DNA of 64,000 nucleotides from Psychrobacter sp. P11F6. GTDB lineage: Bacteria; Pseudomonadota; Gammaproteobacteria; Pseudomonadales; Moraxellaceae. Under the pieces are notes generated by a model that searched no databases, was not told where the DNA came from, and saw only the letters and a program-made list of their open reading frames with translations. Both the position numbers and the translations under genes were made by a program. Shown one piece after another: positions 35,430 through 47,552 of the stretch. Location: NCBI RefSeq assembly GCF_001435295.1, contig NZ_CM003594.1:868001-932000 (forward strand), given 5' to 3'. Positions within the stretch are counted from its first letter, which is position 1. Each line of letters begins with the position of its first letter.

Positions 35430-35908
35430 AAGGCTTCCGAGATAAAAATATGGCTTAGTGTACCATGAGTCGGTATCGAAGGCGTTGTTCTCACTTTGCT
35501 CATTATTTTCTTCATGATATAAAATGATGGTAACCATTTTTGAGTCAACGATTACTTATATAGTCTATAGATAACCTTCATAGATTAAGTGCTGATAAGA
35601 CGTAATTAGATAGTAATTGTGGCTAATTGTCACTAGGCGAACCTTGGCTGCTATGCTAAACTAAAGCATAAAGTGCCTTGATTATTTAACGCCGTTTATT
35701 AGCGCATAAAGATACTCGTCTTATCATTCTAAATTATACTTATTACTCACCCTTTTGCGGCTACCTAGTTTGTTTATAAATAATTGGGTCAATGATGTTG
35801 CGCGTTAAAAATAAAAATGCATGGCGTCAATGCAATTGTAAATATAACCTTTAAGTACCGCATCAGTACCGCGTTTTTGGTAAGCGATACGCCAAACAAG
35901 GATTTATT
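35430..35908. other. 479-base divergent intergenic region before hisZ
   Basis: It separates the minus-strand DUF2237 gene from hisZ. AT-rich, with no frame that looks coding and no recognisable riboswitch or attenuator. AAGGA before the hisZ GTG is the only clear signal. Confidence 0.5.
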
Positions 35909-37216
35909 GTGTCTGTCAGTTCTGATTCTGCAAAACTTGCCCAGTTAAATACGACTAATGAAGCGGCGGCTCAGCCTGCTGAAAACACTGCTACCTCTAC
36001 TAGCATGCCATATTTGAACAACCTTGCCAGCGACGTTGCCAATAGCTGGCTGTTGCCTGATGGGGTGGTGGATGTGCTGTTCGAAGATGCGCGTAAGCAA
36101 GAAGTGCTTAGGTATCAGCTGACTCAGCAACTTATTGGTCATGGTTATCAGTTGGTCAATCCACCAATGATTGAATTTACTGAGTCATTGTTGAGTGGTG
36201 CCTCAGAAGATTTAAAGCGTCAAACTTTCAAGATTATCGATCAGCTAACGGGTCGCTTGATGGGTCTGCGTGCGGATATTACCCCGCAGATTTTGCGTAT
36301 TGATGCGCATTGGGGCGGCACAGGTATTGCACGTTATTGCTATGCAGGTGATGTGATTCATACCTTGCCATCAGGGCTGTTTGGCTCACGTACGCCTTTG
36401 CAGCTTGGCGCTGAAATATTTGGCTGTGCTTCACTTGCCGCAGATATTGAGCTGATAGATGTGTTATTTGGCATGATAAATAAGCTAAATATGAGTGCTG
36501 CACTACATATAGACTTGGGTCATGTGGCGATATTTAAACGCTTGGCTGAGTTGGCAGCGTTGTCTGATAATGACACTGAGCAACTCATGCATTTATATGC
36601 CAATAAAAATCTACCAGAGCTAAAGCGTGTCTGCCAGTTATTGCCAATGGGTGATGATTTTTATGCTTTGGCACGTTTTGGTCATGATATTACCAATCTA
36701 TTGGCGAGATTGTCAGAGACTGCACAGCAGGACACGCAAGTCGCGACTGCTATCAATGAATTACAATGCTTAAAAACACATCTACAAGACCAGTGGCAAT
36801 GCCCTGTGAGTATCGATGTGACGGAATTATCAGGCTATCATTACCACACGGGTATCGTATTCAACGGCTATATCAATAGTGAGACGCAACCTCTGGTACG
36901 TGGCGGTCGTTTCGATGGTATGCAAAGCGGCAACCAGTTAGCAATCAATCAGCCACGTGAAGCCACTGGTTTTAGTATGGATGTCAGTCGTTTGCTTGCA
37001 CACACGCAGCTTGAGGCACCAATCATCGTATTGGTCGACTATGAAGCATTGAGCAGTGCGAACCAAGAACAGAGACAGATACTGCTACAGCAGGTTGAGA
37101 GTTTACGTGAGCAAGGCTATCGTGTCACCATGCCATTGAATGCAGAGGATTGCCCAGTTGGTATGACGCATCGTTTGAGCTTTAGAGATAATCATTGGCA
37201 GTTACAGAGTATTTAA
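35909..37216 (+). CDS. hisZ: ATP phosphoribosyltransferase regulatory subunit HisZ
   Basis: 435 residues, a catalytically inactive paralogue of histidyl-tRNA synthetase that activates short-form HisG in histidine synthesis. It has the class II synthetase fold with GLRADITPQILRIDAH, TPLQLGAEIFGC and HYHTGIVFNGY, but lacks the C-terminal anticodon-binding domain. An extra ~45 residues at the N-terminus are low-complexity (NEAAAQPAENTATSTS). The start is GTG with AAGGA 8 bases upstream. hisG is not in the window. hisZ next to purA is a common arrangement in related gammaproteobacteria; the 118-base gap allows cotranscription. Confidence 0.93.
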   Translation: MSVSSDSAKLAQLNTTNEAAAQPAENTATSTSMPYLNNLASDVANSWLLPDGVVDVLFEDARKQEVLRYQLTQQLIGHGYQLVNPPMIEFTESLLSGASEDLKRQTFKIIDQLTGRLMGLRADITPQILRIDAHWGGTGIARYCYAGDVIHTLPSGLFGSRTPLQLGAEIFGCASLAADIELIDVLFGMINKLNMSAALHIDLGHVAIFKRLAELAALSDNDTEQLMHLYANKNLPELKRVCQLLPMGDDFYALARFGHDITNLLARLSETAQQDTQVATAINELQCLKTHLQDQWQCPVSIDVTELSGYHYHTGIVFNGYINSETQPLVRGGRFDGMQSGNQLAINQPREATGFSMDVSRLLAHTQLEAPIIVLVDYEALSSANQEQRQILLQQVESLREQGYRVTMPLNAEDCPVGMTHRLSFRDNHWQLQSI

Positions 37217-37325
37217 GCATTAATTTAAATAGTATTACCATTTTTTAACGTCTTTAAAATCAAGATAACGAAAGTTATCACAGGTTTTAAACCGTTATTG
37301 CACACACCTCAATACATAAAGGTAA

Positions 37326-38624
<1,299 letters not shown>

Positions 38625-38661
38625 TTTCTTATCGTAAAATTTAATTAGTTTAAGCGTTCAT

Positions 38662-38696
38662 AAAAAATCCCAGTGCTGAGCATTGGGATTTTTTTT
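38662..38696 (+). terminator. Intrinsic terminator after purA
   Basis: AAAAAATCCCA pairs with TGGGATTTTTT, with a smaller TGC/GCA pairing inside. It lies 37 bases after the stop. The rest of the 333-base gap to the next gene is AT-rich and shows only a ribosome site. Confidence 0.9.
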
Positions 38697-38957
38697 ATGA
38701 GTATTACCTTGTGAATAATGTCTTATAAGTAAATTCTCATCATTTTTTATTATGCTAACTATTATTAATGCCAAGTGATAAAAAGTGTTAATCACTATTA
38801 ATCTCTAATGATAAAAAATCAAGATATCTGGCAATTGAATAAATTGAGATAAGAAAAAATAGTATAAAAGAGAGAATTGCTAACATTATTCTGGTTTAAT
38901 TGGTATATTATGTCATAAATGAATGTAACTTTATCAATATATAAAAAGGAAAACGTG

Positions 38958-39374
38958 ATGAAAGCGACTATTATCAAGCATTCTATAGGCAAAACAGCTT
39001 TAGCGCTGCTAACGTCTGCGGCTTTTATGTTTCCTATGCTGTCATGGGGCGCGCAAAACTGTGACAAACCCAACAATGATTTTGATGATTTATATTGCTT
39101 AACGAAAGTATATTTAGAAGCGGATAAAGAGCTGAATAATTCTTATGCAAAATTGGCTAAGCAGTTAAATAGCCAGCAAAAATCCAAACTCAAACGTGGA
39201 CAATTGGCGTGGATACGCGAGCGTAATGACCAATGTAGTTATAATAATGATGAAGGATTTTTTGTCAATATGGGCTGTGCGACTCGGGTGACAACTGAGC
39301 GAGTGAACTTCTTAAATGATCGTGTGCGTGAATGTAGCGCTGGCAGTTGCCGCGACAGCCGCTTAGGCGAGTAG
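38958..39374 (+). CDS. LprI/DUF1311-family secreted protein
   Basis: 138 residues. A signal peptide (MKATIIKHSIGKTALALL) with cleavage near AWGA-type sequence (MLSWGAQNC) is followed by the DUF1311 core: CDKPNNDFDDLYCLTKVYLEADKELNNSYAKLAKQL, LKRGQLAWIRERNDQC and CATRVTTERVNFL. Conserved cysteines probably form disulfides. The family includes the mycobacterial lysozyme inhibitor LprI, but most members are uncharacterised. The ATG at 38958 has AAAGGA upstream; an earlier ATG at 38919 is rejected because it would spoil the signal peptide. It is a single gene with its own terminator. Confidence 0.85.
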   Translation: MKATIIKHSIGKTALALLTSAAFMFPMLSWGAQNCDKPNNDFDDLYCLTKVYLEADKELNNSYAKLAKQLNSQQKSKLKRGQLAWIRERNDQCSYNNDEGFFVNMGCATRVTTERVNFLNDRVRECSAGSCRDSRLGE

Positions 39375-39426
39375 TTGTTTTTTAGTATTGCTTGAAAGCA
39401 GTGACCTTCATAGCTGCGTATTAATA

Positions 39427-39459
39427 AAATCCCTTAGCATTATATGCTGAGGGATTTTT
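39427..39459 (+). terminator. Intrinsic terminator after the LprI-like gene
   Basis: A 14-base stem (AAATCCCTTAGCAT with one G-T pair) around a 3-base loop, followed by TTTTT. The remaining 350 bases to ndk are AT-rich and hold nothing else I can name apart from AGGAG before ndk. Confidence 0.88.
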
Positions 39460-39812
39460 GTTGGTAACACTTACATAGAGTTTTCGCCAAGTTGGTTTTA
39501 TGCTTATTAATGACAAAGATAGTTAGTGATGAGATACGTAGGGTAAGAATCTGCTATTGATGAATGCTCACTTTGTCTTAAGATACGCTGCGGTAATAAA
39601 TTTACTTTTATGCAAGGTGCGGTCATAAATTAACCCTATCATTTATAGCGCTAATCATTATAATAGGCAGCAATCCTGTGTTGGCGCTCATATTATCGCA
39701 TTGATAGACCATGAGTTATTTAAATATGCCTAAGTCAACATTGCGGCCAAAGATAAAACAAAGTATTTACCATCTCATTTTTATCGAATTCATTATTTAT
39801 TAGGAGCTTTTC

Positions 39813-40244
39813 ATGGCTAACGAACGTACTTTATCTATCATCAAACCTGACGCAGTAGCTGGCAACAACATCGGCGCTATCTACGATCGTTTTGAAAAAT
39901 CAGGTCTAAAAATTGTTGCCGCTAAAATGATGCAACTTGATGATAAAAAAGCGGGCGGTTTTTACGCTGAGCACGCTGAGCGTCCATTCTACAACGATCT
40001 AGTATCATTTATGACTTCAGGTCCAGTATTGGTATCTGTATTAGAAGGCGAAAATGCGATCGCTAAGCATCGCGACATCATGGGCGCTACTAACCCAAAA
40101 GACGCCGCTGAAGGCACTATTCGTGCTGACTTTGCTAGCAGCATCGATGAAAACGCGGTTCATGGTTCAGATTCAGCTGAATCAGCAGCACGTGAAATCA
40201 GCTACTTCTTCAATGAAGAAGAAGTTTGTGCACGTACGCGTTAA
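39813..40244 (+). CDS. ndk: Nucleoside diphosphate kinase
   Basis: 143 residues, normal length. Ndk transfers the gamma-phosphate from ATP to nucleoside diphosphates. Motifs: [15 protein letters not shown] at the N-terminus, [14 protein letters not shown], and [12 protein letters not shown] with the phosphorylated histidine. AGGAG precedes the ATG. It lies upstream of rlmN, a frequent arrangement in gammaproteobacteria, but a repeat and a terminator separate them here. Confidence 0.98.
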   Translation: MANERTLSIIKPDAVAGNNIGAIYDRFEKSGLKIVAAKMMQLDDKKAGGFYAEHAERPFYNDLVSFMTSGPVLVSVLEGENAIAKHRDIMGATNPKDAAEGTIRADFASSIDENAVHGSDSAESAAREISYFFNEEEVCARTR

Positions 40245-40350
40245 TATAGTAAACCAAATATAGTCTGTTACGGTGTCAGACTCGCTTAATGTACTCAATG
40301 TACAATTGGCGCTTGTCTTCCTTGTACCAGCTCTATATTTGATTCACTAT
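40245..40350. repeat. Intergenic repeat, ~106 bp, TATAGT/ACTAT ends, copy 2
   Basis: It begins at the base after the ndk stop codon with TATAGTAAACCAAATA and ends TATTTGATTCACTAT; the ends are inverted repeats at 13 of 15 positions. It shares landmarks and length with 8340-8446 but the interior has diverged. Confidence 0.7.
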
Positions 40351-40396
40351 GCACCAATAGCTTATAAAATTGACTATAAATTATTAGTGTGGCAAG

Positions 40397-40427
40397 ACGG
40401 CTTATATCTTTTGGTATAAGCCGTTTT
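40397..40427 (+). terminator. Intrinsic terminator between ndk and rlmN
   Basis: ACGGCTTATA pairs with TATAAGCCGT around an 8-base loop, followed by TTT. It lies after the repeat copy and probably ends the ndk transcript. The following 220 bases to rlmN show no other feature. Confidence 0.75.
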
Positions 40428-40650
40428 AGCTATTATAATAGTCTGACTATGTGTTGAAATTTCAACTTTTCTCCCTCATTATTGGTTTTATATAGCGTTA
40501 TCAATCCTTTATCAGCATATTACTTTCAGTTTTTGGTAAAAAATGCGCTCATAACGGATTGCTCATGCACTCATATATTGAGTACGTCTAGCAACACCCA
40601 TCTCAACAATTGCATCGCTCATACCAGTAGATGCAAAAAGGCTATTTATT

Positions 40651-41892
40651 ATGTCAACTGCTCAAACTCCTATTCAAACTGACGTCCAACATGTACCTGC
40701 TAAGACTACTAAGAGTATAAAATTAGTAGACGAGGCGCAGGCGAAAACCAATCTACTAGGTATGACCCAAGCGCAGCTGGCGGAATACTTTAAGAGTATT
40801 GGTGAAAAGCCGTTTCGCTCGACGCAAGTCATTAAGTGGATATATCAGCAGGGTGTCACTGATTTTGAGCAAATGACCAATCTGAGTAAATCTTTGCGTG
40901 ATAAATTATCAGCCAATGCCTGCGTCATTCCGCCAAAAGTGATTCATCGTCAATACAGCGATGATGGTACGCGTAAATGGGTATTTGAAGTCACGGGTGG
41001 CTCGTTGGTCGAGACCGTATTGATTCCCGCAGATGATAGTAAATTAAACGGTCGTAAAACCTTGTGTGTCTCTTCGCAAGTGGGCTGTGCGCTCGACTGT
41101 AGCTTTTGTAGTACGGGTAAGCAGGGCTTTGAGCGCGATTTGACGGCGGCTGAGATTCTTGGACAGTTATGGGTGGCAAATGCCTCTTATATGACCGATG
41201 AAAATGATAGTTTAGAAAATGTTGACCATAGTTTATGGGAAAACAATGTCACCAACGTTGTCATGATGGGCATGGGCGAGCCGTTATTAAACTATCGTCC
41301 CGTTGTCAGCTCGATGGAATTGATGCTCAGTGACCATGCTTATGGTTTATCAAAGCGCCGCGTTACTTTGTCGACTTCAGGTGTGGTGCCAAAAATGTAC
41401 GAGTTGGCACAGGAGCTTGACGTGGCTTTAGCGATTTCATTGCACGCACCAAACGACGAGCTGCGTAATGAATTAGTGCCGATCAATAAAAAATATCCAT
41501 TAGAGCAGCTCATGGCGGCAGCGAGAAATTACGTTTTTGAAGTAAATCCGCGCCATAAAAAACACGTGACTATTGAATATGTGATGCTAGATGGTGTCAA
41601 TGATAGTAATGAGCATGCTGAGCAATTGGTCGCATTATTGGGCGATTTACCAAGTAAGATTAACTTGATACCATTTAACCCGTTCCCTCATGCAAATTAT
41701 GATAAGTCGAGTAATAATCGTATTCATGCCTTTAGCAACATATTAAGTGAAGCAGGTTTTGTTTGTACCATACGTCAAACACGCGGTGATGATATTGATG
41801 CGGCATGTGGTCAATTGGTTGGGCAAGTTGCTGATAGAACGCGTCGTTCAGCCGCATGGCAGCAAAGCATCAAGGATCGTGAAAGTGTTTAG
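40651..41892 (+). CDS. rlmN: Dual-specificity rRNA/tRNA adenine-C2 methyltransferase RlmN
   Basis: 413 residues. A radical-SAM enzyme methylating A2503 of 23S rRNA and A37 of some tRNAs. The iron-sulfur motif C-x3-C-x2-C (CALDCSFC) begins at C146. Also visible: [56 protein letters not shown] and, near the end, [15 protein letters not shown] with the cysteine that carries the methyl intermediate. An N-terminal ~35-residue polar extension precedes the fold. First gene of the conserved rlmN-to-der run. Confidence 0.97.
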   Translation: MSTAQTPIQTDVQHVPAKTTKSIKLVDEAQAKTNLLGMTQAQLAEYFKSIGEKPFRSTQVIKWIYQQGVTDFEQMTNLSKSLRDKLSANACVIPPKVIHRQYSDDGTRKWVFEVTGGSLVETVLIPADDSKLNGRKTLCVSSQVGCALDCSFCSTGKQGFERDLTAAEILGQLWVANASYMTDENDSLENVDHSLWENNVTNVVMMGMGEPLLNYRPVVSSMELMLSDHAYGLSKRRVTLSTSGVVPKMYELAQELDVALAISLHAPNDELRNELVPINKKYPLEQLMAAARNYVFEVNPRHKKHVTIEYVMLDGVNDSNEHAEQLVALLGDLPSKINLIPFNPFPHANYDKSSNNRIHAFSNILSEAGFVCTIRQTRGDDIDAACGQLVGQVADRTRRSAAWQQSIKDRESV

Positions 41893-42213
41893 TATGATGG
41901 TCATATAAATGGTGAATAGACATTTTCGATGTAGCATCGTATTTGTCTTTTATCTGTCGCAATGGTAATAAAAATGTAGCAATAACGATTAGTTTGGATG
42001 TGCACAGCAATTAATGACAACTAAATTGTACTTATGCGGGCTAAATCTATTAAACTGATGCCTCGAGGATCGAACGCATTGAATCACAGTTTTATGATGG
42101 CGGCTATGATGACTTCTAGAAATTCTTGTCAGTTCAATTATCAAAAAATATTTTCTCAGACTTATAAGCGATTGAGTACAGCGAATGGACTAGGGGCTAT
42201 TGACCCAGTAGCG
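41893..42213. other. 321-base gap before pilW
   Basis: The frame of pilW stays open back to an ATG at 42034, adding 60 residues, but that sequence has no ribosome site and would put a long, non-signal-like stretch before the lipoprotein signal. I see no terminator or other feature. Confidence 0.4.
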
Positions 42214-43056
42214 ATGTCGAAGCGTACGGTATTAGTGACGGCATTGGTAGGGCTGCTGCTCACTGGTTGTCAAAGCACGCCGACCAATGATTTGACAAAC
42301 ATCGCGGCTTATCAAACGTCTACGCGACCCAATGACAATCGTAACTTAGACCAACAAGAAATTGCTCGCGTGCGCACTTCACTTGCCGCGCAATATATCC
42401 GCAAAAATGAGCTTGATACCGCTCAGCGCCAACTCGAAAAAGCCTTTGCTGCCGATAGCCGTTACGCGCCAGCCTATGATATGATGGGCGTTTTGCTGCA
42501 GCAAGAGGGCAGTCGACTCAATCTCGAAAAGGCCGATCAGTATTTTAAAAAAGCGATTACGCTTGATAAAGATTTTGAGCAAGCCCACAATAACTATGGC
42601 GTTTATTTGTCACAAATGAAGCGCTATCGTGAGGCGGCAGAGCAGTTTGAGATTGCAGGTTCAGCATTAGGTTACGAAGGTCGTATTGGTGCGCTAGAGA
42701 ATCTAGGGCGCACTTACTTACAGCTAGGGGATCGCAGTGCGGCTGCTAAAGCATTTTTACGGGCACTTGATGGCAATCGTAATAGTATTATTGCCCATAT
42801 CGAGTTGGTCGACTTACTGCTTGAGCAGCAACGTGTTCCACAGGCTCAAAGGCTTTATGATGAAACCTTGATACTGGTGCAAGGGCAGGGCATTAGCCCG
42901 CGCTTGCTATTACAAGGTATCAAATTGGCCGCTGCACAAAATAACATAACGACGCGCCAGCAATTGGCACAGCAGCTTTTATCTGCTTATCCTTTAAGTG
43001 ATGAAGCAAAACAACTTAAGACTTGGCTTAACAATCCAGAGGCACCATGGAAATGA
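42214..43056 (+). CDS. pilW: Type IV pilus biogenesis/stability lipoprotein PilW (PilF), TPR protein
   Basis: 280 residues from the ATG at 42214. The signal MSKRTVLVTALVGLLLTGC gives a lipid cysteine at 19. Then about six TPR units follow, for example AAQYIRKNELDTAQRQLEKAF, YDMMGVLLQQEGSRL and NNYGVYLSQMKRYREAAEQF. PilF/PilW is the outer-membrane pilotin that helps the PilQ secretin assemble. Position between rlmN and rodZ is its standard site. The start is chosen on the signal peptide, since no candidate ATG has a good ribosome site. The last 10 bases overlap rodZ. Confidence 0.88.
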   Translation: MSKRTVLVTALVGLLLTGCQSTPTNDLTNIAAYQTSTRPNDNRNLDQQEIARVRTSLAAQYIRKNELDTAQRQLEKAFAADSRYAPAYDMMGVLLQQEGSRLNLEKADQYFKKAITLDKDFEQAHNNYGVYLSQMKRYREAAEQFEIAGSALGYEGRIGALENLGRTYLQLGDRSAAAKAFLRALDGNRNSIIAHIELVDLLLEQQRVPQAQRLYDETLILVQGQGISPRLLLQGIKLAAAQNNITTRQQLAQQLLSAYPLSDEAKQLKTWLNNPEAPWK

Positions 43057-43865
43057 CCACCCCATCATTAAACACTCAATCTAACGCTCAGGGATCATTT
43101 GGTGCCGTGTTGCAGCAAGCCCGTAAAAATAAGCAAGTCAGCTTAGACGAGGTAGCTGCCGAGTTATTTATTTTAAAGCGTCATTTGCAAGCGCTTGAGA
43201 ATGAAAATTTTTCGGAGATGCCGCAAGCTGCTTTTGCCCGTGGGTTTGCCATCAATTATGCTAAGTTTTTGGGTTTGGATCCTGTAAAAATAGCAACCAG
43301 CTTTGATGCCGCTTATCCTACGGAGCTGAAAGCAAAGTCAGTGAATAACACGGATACGCCACTGCGTCCAATGGGCACGTTGCAACGTGATACGCACAAT
43401 CGTATTCGTTTTAACCCACTACTGATCATCGCCGTTATTGGTGTCATTATTTTAGCGATTTTCTTATTTCGCATGGTGAGTAATGCAAGTAAAGAGAATA
43501 CCGAGCAGCCAGTATCGACGGTCGAAGACGTCTCAGCGATAGAGCAAGCGCAAGGTGCGGCAATCAATACTGATGAGATGGGCGTTGGTGCCTCTGGCTC
43601 TGCTCTAAACTTGGGCGGCGATGCAAGTCCAGCGTCTTTAGATGTCAAACTGACGGATACTGCCGTCGTGAGTATTACTGATGCCTCTGGTAGTAGTTTA
43701 ATGAGTGGCTCGCAGACATCTGGGGATTATAAACTGTCAGGTACGCCGCCGTTTAATGTACAAATTGATAATGTCGATAATGTCAGCATAATGCTTAACC
43801 AAGAAGCGGTTGCGCTAAATACTTATGCAACGGATAAGCAAGCCAATTTTGAGTTAGCGCCTTAA
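43047..43865 (+). CDS. rodZ: Cytoskeleton protein RodZ
   Basis: 272 residues. An N-terminal helix-turn-helix domain (FGAVLQQARKNKQVSLDEVAAEL ... AFARGFAINYAKFLGLD, ~16-85), a single membrane helix near 128-147 (LLIIAVIGVIILAIFLF) and a C-terminal periplasmic beta domain (DUF4115-like: SLDVKLTDTAVVSITDASG). RodZ links MreB to the cell-wall elongation machinery. AGAGG lies 6 bases before the ATG, which overlaps the end of pilW. Confidence 0.92.
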   Translation: MEMTTPSLNTQSNAQGSFGAVLQQARKNKQVSLDEVAAELFILKRHLQALENENFSEMPQAAFARGFAINYAKFLGLDPVKIATSFDAAYPTELKAKSVNNTDTPLRPMGTLQRDTHNRIRFNPLLIIAVIGVIILAIFLFRMVSNASKENTEQPVSTVEDVSAIEQAQGAAINTDEMGVGASGSALNLGGDASPASLDVKLTDTAVVSITDASGSSLMSGSQTSGDYKLSGTPPFNVQIDNVDNVSIMLNQEAVALNTYATDKQANFELAP

Positions 43866-43998
43866 CTTTTTAAGCGGCTAATTTTGAATGCTAGTCTTAT
43901 CGACTGCTGTACAAGATTTATTTTTAAAAGTTGCTATCTGCAAGCTATTATAAGTGTGTTTTTTCTGCGTTTTTTCGCTCTAACTGAAGGGTTTGTCT

Positions 43999-45114
43999 AT
44001 GTCAACGTCAGCGCCTATTAACCGTCGCCTTACCAAAAAAATATATGTCGGTGATGTCGCGATTGGTGGTGATGCGCCGATTAGTGTGCAGAGTATGACC
44101 AATACAGATACTTGCGATGTGGCAGCAACTGTCGCTCAAATCGAACGCTGCGTTGAAGCTGGTGCGGATTTGATGCGGGTGTCGACACCAACGATGGATA
44201 CGGTCAAAGCTTTTGGCGAAATTCGTAAGCTGGTCAGTGTGCCTTTGATTGCAGATGTGCATTTCGACCACAAAATTGCGTTAGCAGTTGCCGAAGCAGG
44301 GGCTGACTGTCTGCGTATTAATCCAGGTAACATCGGTAGCGATGCCAAAGTACGTGAAGTGGTCGCCTGTGCCAAATATTACAACATCCCTATTCGTATC
44401 GGTGTTAATGCAGGCTCGCTCGAAAAAGACATTCAGCGCAAATATACCGAGCCAACTGGCGAGGCGATGCTTGAATCAGCCATGCGCCATATTGATATAT
44501 TAGAGCGTCTAAATTTTGATCAATATAAAGTATCGGTTAAAGCCAGCAATGTGTTTTTGACCTTGGATGCGTATCGCCTGATTTCTGCCCAAATTGATAA
44601 TCCGCTGCATTTAGGCGTCACCGAGGCGGGCGTTTATCGTACGGGCGCGGTTAAATCTGCGATTGCACTGGGCGGTTTATTATTAGATGGCATCGGTGAT
44701 ACCATTCGTATCTCACTGGCGGCAGAGCCTGAAGAAGAAATTAAAATCGGCTTTGATATTTTAAAATCGCTAAATATACGTTCTAATGGTGTCAACTTTA
44801 TTGCGTGCCCAAGCTGCTCGCGCCAAGAGTTTGATGTGATTAGAGTCATGACCGCTTTAGAGTCGCGCTTAGAAGACATTCGTGAACCGATGAATCTGTC
44901 TGTGATCGGCTGTAAGGTAAATGGTCCTGGTGAAGCGAAAGAGGCCGATATTGGCATTGTTGGTGCCGCACCAAGATCCTTGGTATATCGTATGGGTGAA
45001 AAAAGCCATCTTATCGATACCGACAATTTGGTCGATGAAATAGAAGGCATGGTACGCGCACATGCCGAAGATTTGGCTAAAAAACGCGAGAATGAGATTA
45101 TCCGCGTAAAATAA
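43999..45114 (+). CDS. ispG: 4-hydroxy-3-methylbut-2-en-1-yl diphosphate synthase
   Basis: 371 residues. IspG (GcpE) is a 4Fe-4S enzyme of the MEP isoprenoid pathway, reducing ME-cPP to HMBPP. Visible motifs: [48 protein letters not shown] and the cluster-binding cysteines in [13 protein letters not shown] and [17 protein letters not shown] lies 7 bases before the ATG at 43999; a TTG two codons earlier is rejected. Fixed position between rodZ and hisS. Confidence 0.97.
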   Translation: MSTSAPINRRLTKKIYVGDVAIGGDAPISVQSMTNTDTCDVAATVAQIERCVEAGADLMRVSTPTMDTVKAFGEIRKLVSVPLIADVHFDHKIALAVAEAGADCLRINPGNIGSDAKVREVVACAKYYNIPIRIGVNAGSLEKDIQRKYTEPTGEAMLESAMRHIDILERLNFDQYKVSVKASNVFLTLDAYRLISAQIDNPLHLGVTEAGVYRTGAVKSAIALGGLLLDGIGDTIRISLAAEPEEEIKIGFDILKSLNIRSNGVNFIACPSCSRQEFDVIRVMTALESRLEDIREPMNLSVIGCKVNGPGEAKEADIGIVGAAPRSLVYRMGEKSHLIDTDNLVDEIEGMVRAHAEDLAKKRENEIIRVK

Positions 45115-45178
45115 AACACTATTATGAGCAAAAAATAAAAGAGACACTTGTTAAAATTTTTAAGGATACGACCGTACC

Positions 45179-46468
45179 ATGATTAAAGCTATCAAAGGGT
45201 TCAATGATATTTTGCCTGATCAGTCCGCAAAATGGCTGCATTTAGAAGCGATATTGGCTGAAGTACTGGGCAGATACGGCTTTGAGCATATTCGCTTGCC
45301 AATCGTTGAGCAAACCGATTTGTTTGCGCGTGCCATTGGCGGCGCGACTGATATTGTCGAAAAAGAGATGTATAGCTTTACCGATAAGTCTGAGCCACCA
45401 ACGCCGTTGGCTCTACGCCCTGAAGGTACAGCAGGTGCAGTACGTGCTGTGATTGAGCATAACTTGCTGCGCGGTGATACGCCAAAGTTATGGTATATCG
45501 GTCCAATGTTTCGCTATGAGCGTCCACAAAAAGGTCGTTATCGTCAGTTTCACCAAATAGGTGTTGAAAGCTTTGGTAGTGCCTTACCAGACGCTGACGC
45601 TGAGCTGATCGCCATGACCCATCTGATGTGGCAAGAGCTGGGTCTAAAAGATGAGATGCGTTTAGAGCTAAACAGTCTGGGCGAAATTGATGAGCGTTAT
45701 GCTTATCGCGAAGCATTGGTCACCTATCTTACCGATAAAAAAGATCAGCTGGATGAAGACAGCAAGCGCCGCTTGACCACCAATCCGCTACGTATTTTAG
45801 ATAGCAAAGAAGCAAGCACCCAAGCTCTATTGGTAGACGCGCCTAAGCTTGCTGACTTTTTAGGTGAAGAAAGCGTGGCGCATTTTGAGCAAGTACAAGC
45901 CTATTTAACAGAGCTGGGTATTAATTTTGAGATCAATCCACACTTAGTACGCGGTCTTGATTATTATAACAAAACGGTTTTTGAGTGGGTGACCGACAAG
46001 CTTGGTAGCCAAGCGACCGTTTGTGCGGGCGGCCGTTATGATGGTTTGATCGGGCAACTAAAATCCATCGGTACTCATGGCAATAAGCCAGTAAAATCTG
46101 AGCCTGCTGTTGGATTTGCCATGGGGCTTGAGCGTTTATTACTTTTAATGGAAGCGGTTGCGCCGATTGCTGATGTTCCCGCTTGCGATGTTTTCGTGGT
46201 TGCACATCCAGAAGTTTATAGTGCTGGCATTGGCTATGCTCAACGTCTACGCTATAGTCGCCCAGATATTCGGGTGAAAATGGCGAGTGCGACGAGCCTA
46301 AAAGCGCAAATGAAGAAAGCCGATAAGTCAGGTGCTGCATTGACCGTTATTATTGCACAGCAAGAGCTGGATGATAATACCCTTAGCGTTAAAGACATGC
46401 AGACGGGCGAACAACAGACGGTTGCGACAGATTGGCTGTCGAGCAAAGAAAATTTTATCCGTCAGTAA
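45179..46468 (+). CDS. hisS: Histidyl-tRNA synthetase
   Basis: 429 residues. A class II synthetase: motif 1 near [15 protein letters not shown], motif 2 in [27 protein letters not shown], the histidine-specific signatures [15 protein letters not shown] and AGGRYDGL, motif 3 in [14 protein letters not shown], and the C-terminal anticodon-binding domain ([11 protein letters not shown] onward) that HisZ at 35909 lacks. Length is normal. Two other reading-frame lookalikes inside it are shadows. Confidence 0.98.
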   Translation: MIKAIKGFNDILPDQSAKWLHLEAILAEVLGRYGFEHIRLPIVEQTDLFARAIGGATDIVEKEMYSFTDKSEPPTPLALRPEGTAGAVRAVIEHNLLRGDTPKLWYIGPMFRYERPQKGRYRQFHQIGVESFGSALPDADAELIAMTHLMWQELGLKDEMRLELNSLGEIDERYAYREALVTYLTDKKDQLDEDSKRRLTTNPLRILDSKEASTQALLVDAPKLADFLGEESVAHFEQVQAYLTELGINFEINPHLVRGLDYYNKTVFEWVTDKLGSQATVCAGGRYDGLIGQLKSIGTHGNKPVKSEPAVGFAMGLERLLLLMEAVAPIADVPACDVFVVAHPEVYSAGIGYAQRLRYSRPDIRVKMASATSLKAQMKKADKSGAALTVIIAQQELDDNTLSVKDMQTGEQQTVATDWLSSKENFIRQ

Positions 46469-46523
46469 TCGATTGCGGTTTTAGCATTAGCAATTTCATA
46501 ACAATTTTATCAGGTAAACACAT

Positions 46524-47309
46524 ATGGCTCTGACACCCAATTCGCCGAATGCAGACAATTCAATGCAAGCGTTAAAGCAGTATGGCAGCTATATTGTCAC
46601 TGCGATTTTGTTGGCACTGGCCGCTTATTTTGGTTGGACATATTGGCAGGACAACCATGCGCGCGTAGACACCGTTGCAGCAGATCATTACGCAGACATT
46701 CAGCGGTTGAATGAAGAAGTCAGTTTGGCCTCACAAAACCCTGATTTGGAAGCAGAAGCAAAGGCAGCACTTGCACAAAGTCGCACCCAGCTAAATAAAG
46801 ATATTGATGCGCTAGTCAGCAAGCATGGTGAGTCGGTTTACGCTTGGCAGGCACTGATGATTAAAGCGCGTCAGCAAGTAGATAATAATGAATTTACCGA
46901 AGCAAGTGAAACCCTCAAAAAAGCATTGGCCATTGATTTAGGTGATGCAGGCTTACAGGCAATTACTCGTTTGCGCTATGCGACAACGTTACTAGCGGCA
47001 GGCGATGCGGATGCTGCATTAGCAGAAGCCAACAATGATATGCCAAGCTCATTTGAAGCCAGCCAACAAGAGTTGTTAGGGGATATTTATTTGGCACAAG
47101 ATAATAAAGACTCAGCGATCAAGTCTTATAATAATGCTTGGGAGTTGTTACGCAACCGTCAAGAGACGCGTGCAGTATTGGCATTAAAGATGGAGAGTCT
47201 GGGCATCGTACCTGAGCCTATCGACGAACCAGTCAGTCTGATTCAAGAGTCAAGTAGTGCTGCACAGCCCTTAGTGGAAGAAAATGCTGCTGCCGAGGTT
47301 GCGCAATAA
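46524..47309 (+). CDS. yfgM: YfgM-family tetratricopeptide protein, SecYEG/BAM-associated
   Basis: 261 residues. One membrane helix (YIVTAILLALAAYFGWTYW, ~22-41) is followed by a periplasmic TPR-like domain (~60-220: YAWQALMIKARQQVDNNEFTEASETLKKAL, LRYATTLLAAGDADAALAEA). In E. coli YfgM associates with PpiD and the SecYEG translocon and helps periplasmic protein traffic. Its place between hisS and bamB is conserved. The last ~30 residues are acidic and low-complexity. Confidence 0.9.
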   Translation: MALTPNSPNADNSMQALKQYGSYIVTAILLALAAYFGWTYWQDNHARVDTVAADHYADIQRLNEEVSLASQNPDLEAEAKAALAQSRTQLNKDIDALVSKHGESVYAWQALMIKARQQVDNNEFTEASETLKKALAIDLGDAGLQAITRLRYATTLLAAGDADAALAEANNDMPSSFEASQQELLGDIYLAQDNKDSAIKSYNNAWELLRNRQETRAVLALKMESLGIVPEPIDEPVSLIQESSSAAQPLVEENAAAEVAQ

Positions 47310-47552
47310 TTGTACAGTGACAAGCGCTGTTAACCAATAATAGCGTTTGCGTTCTACCTAATGCCTGATAATTGCTAGTCAATAGCGCGTATCTATAACC
47401 GTTCTACAAGCTAAGTGGTGCAGTAAAACAATCGCGTCGCATGGACAGCCAGCACTCATTGAATGTGCTTGGTGAATACTAAGCGCCGATCTGATATTTA
47501 CTGATAACCAATTTACTAATTAATAATAATTTATTTGTAGTGAGAACTCATA

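Noticed and set aside
40291..40305. TGTAC...GTACA inverted repeat
   Set aside because: It lies inside the larger intergenic repeat at 40245-40350 and is part of it.
42034..42213. 60-residue N-terminal extension of PilW
   Set aside because: No ribosome site before it, and it would hide the lipoprotein signal that begins at 42214.
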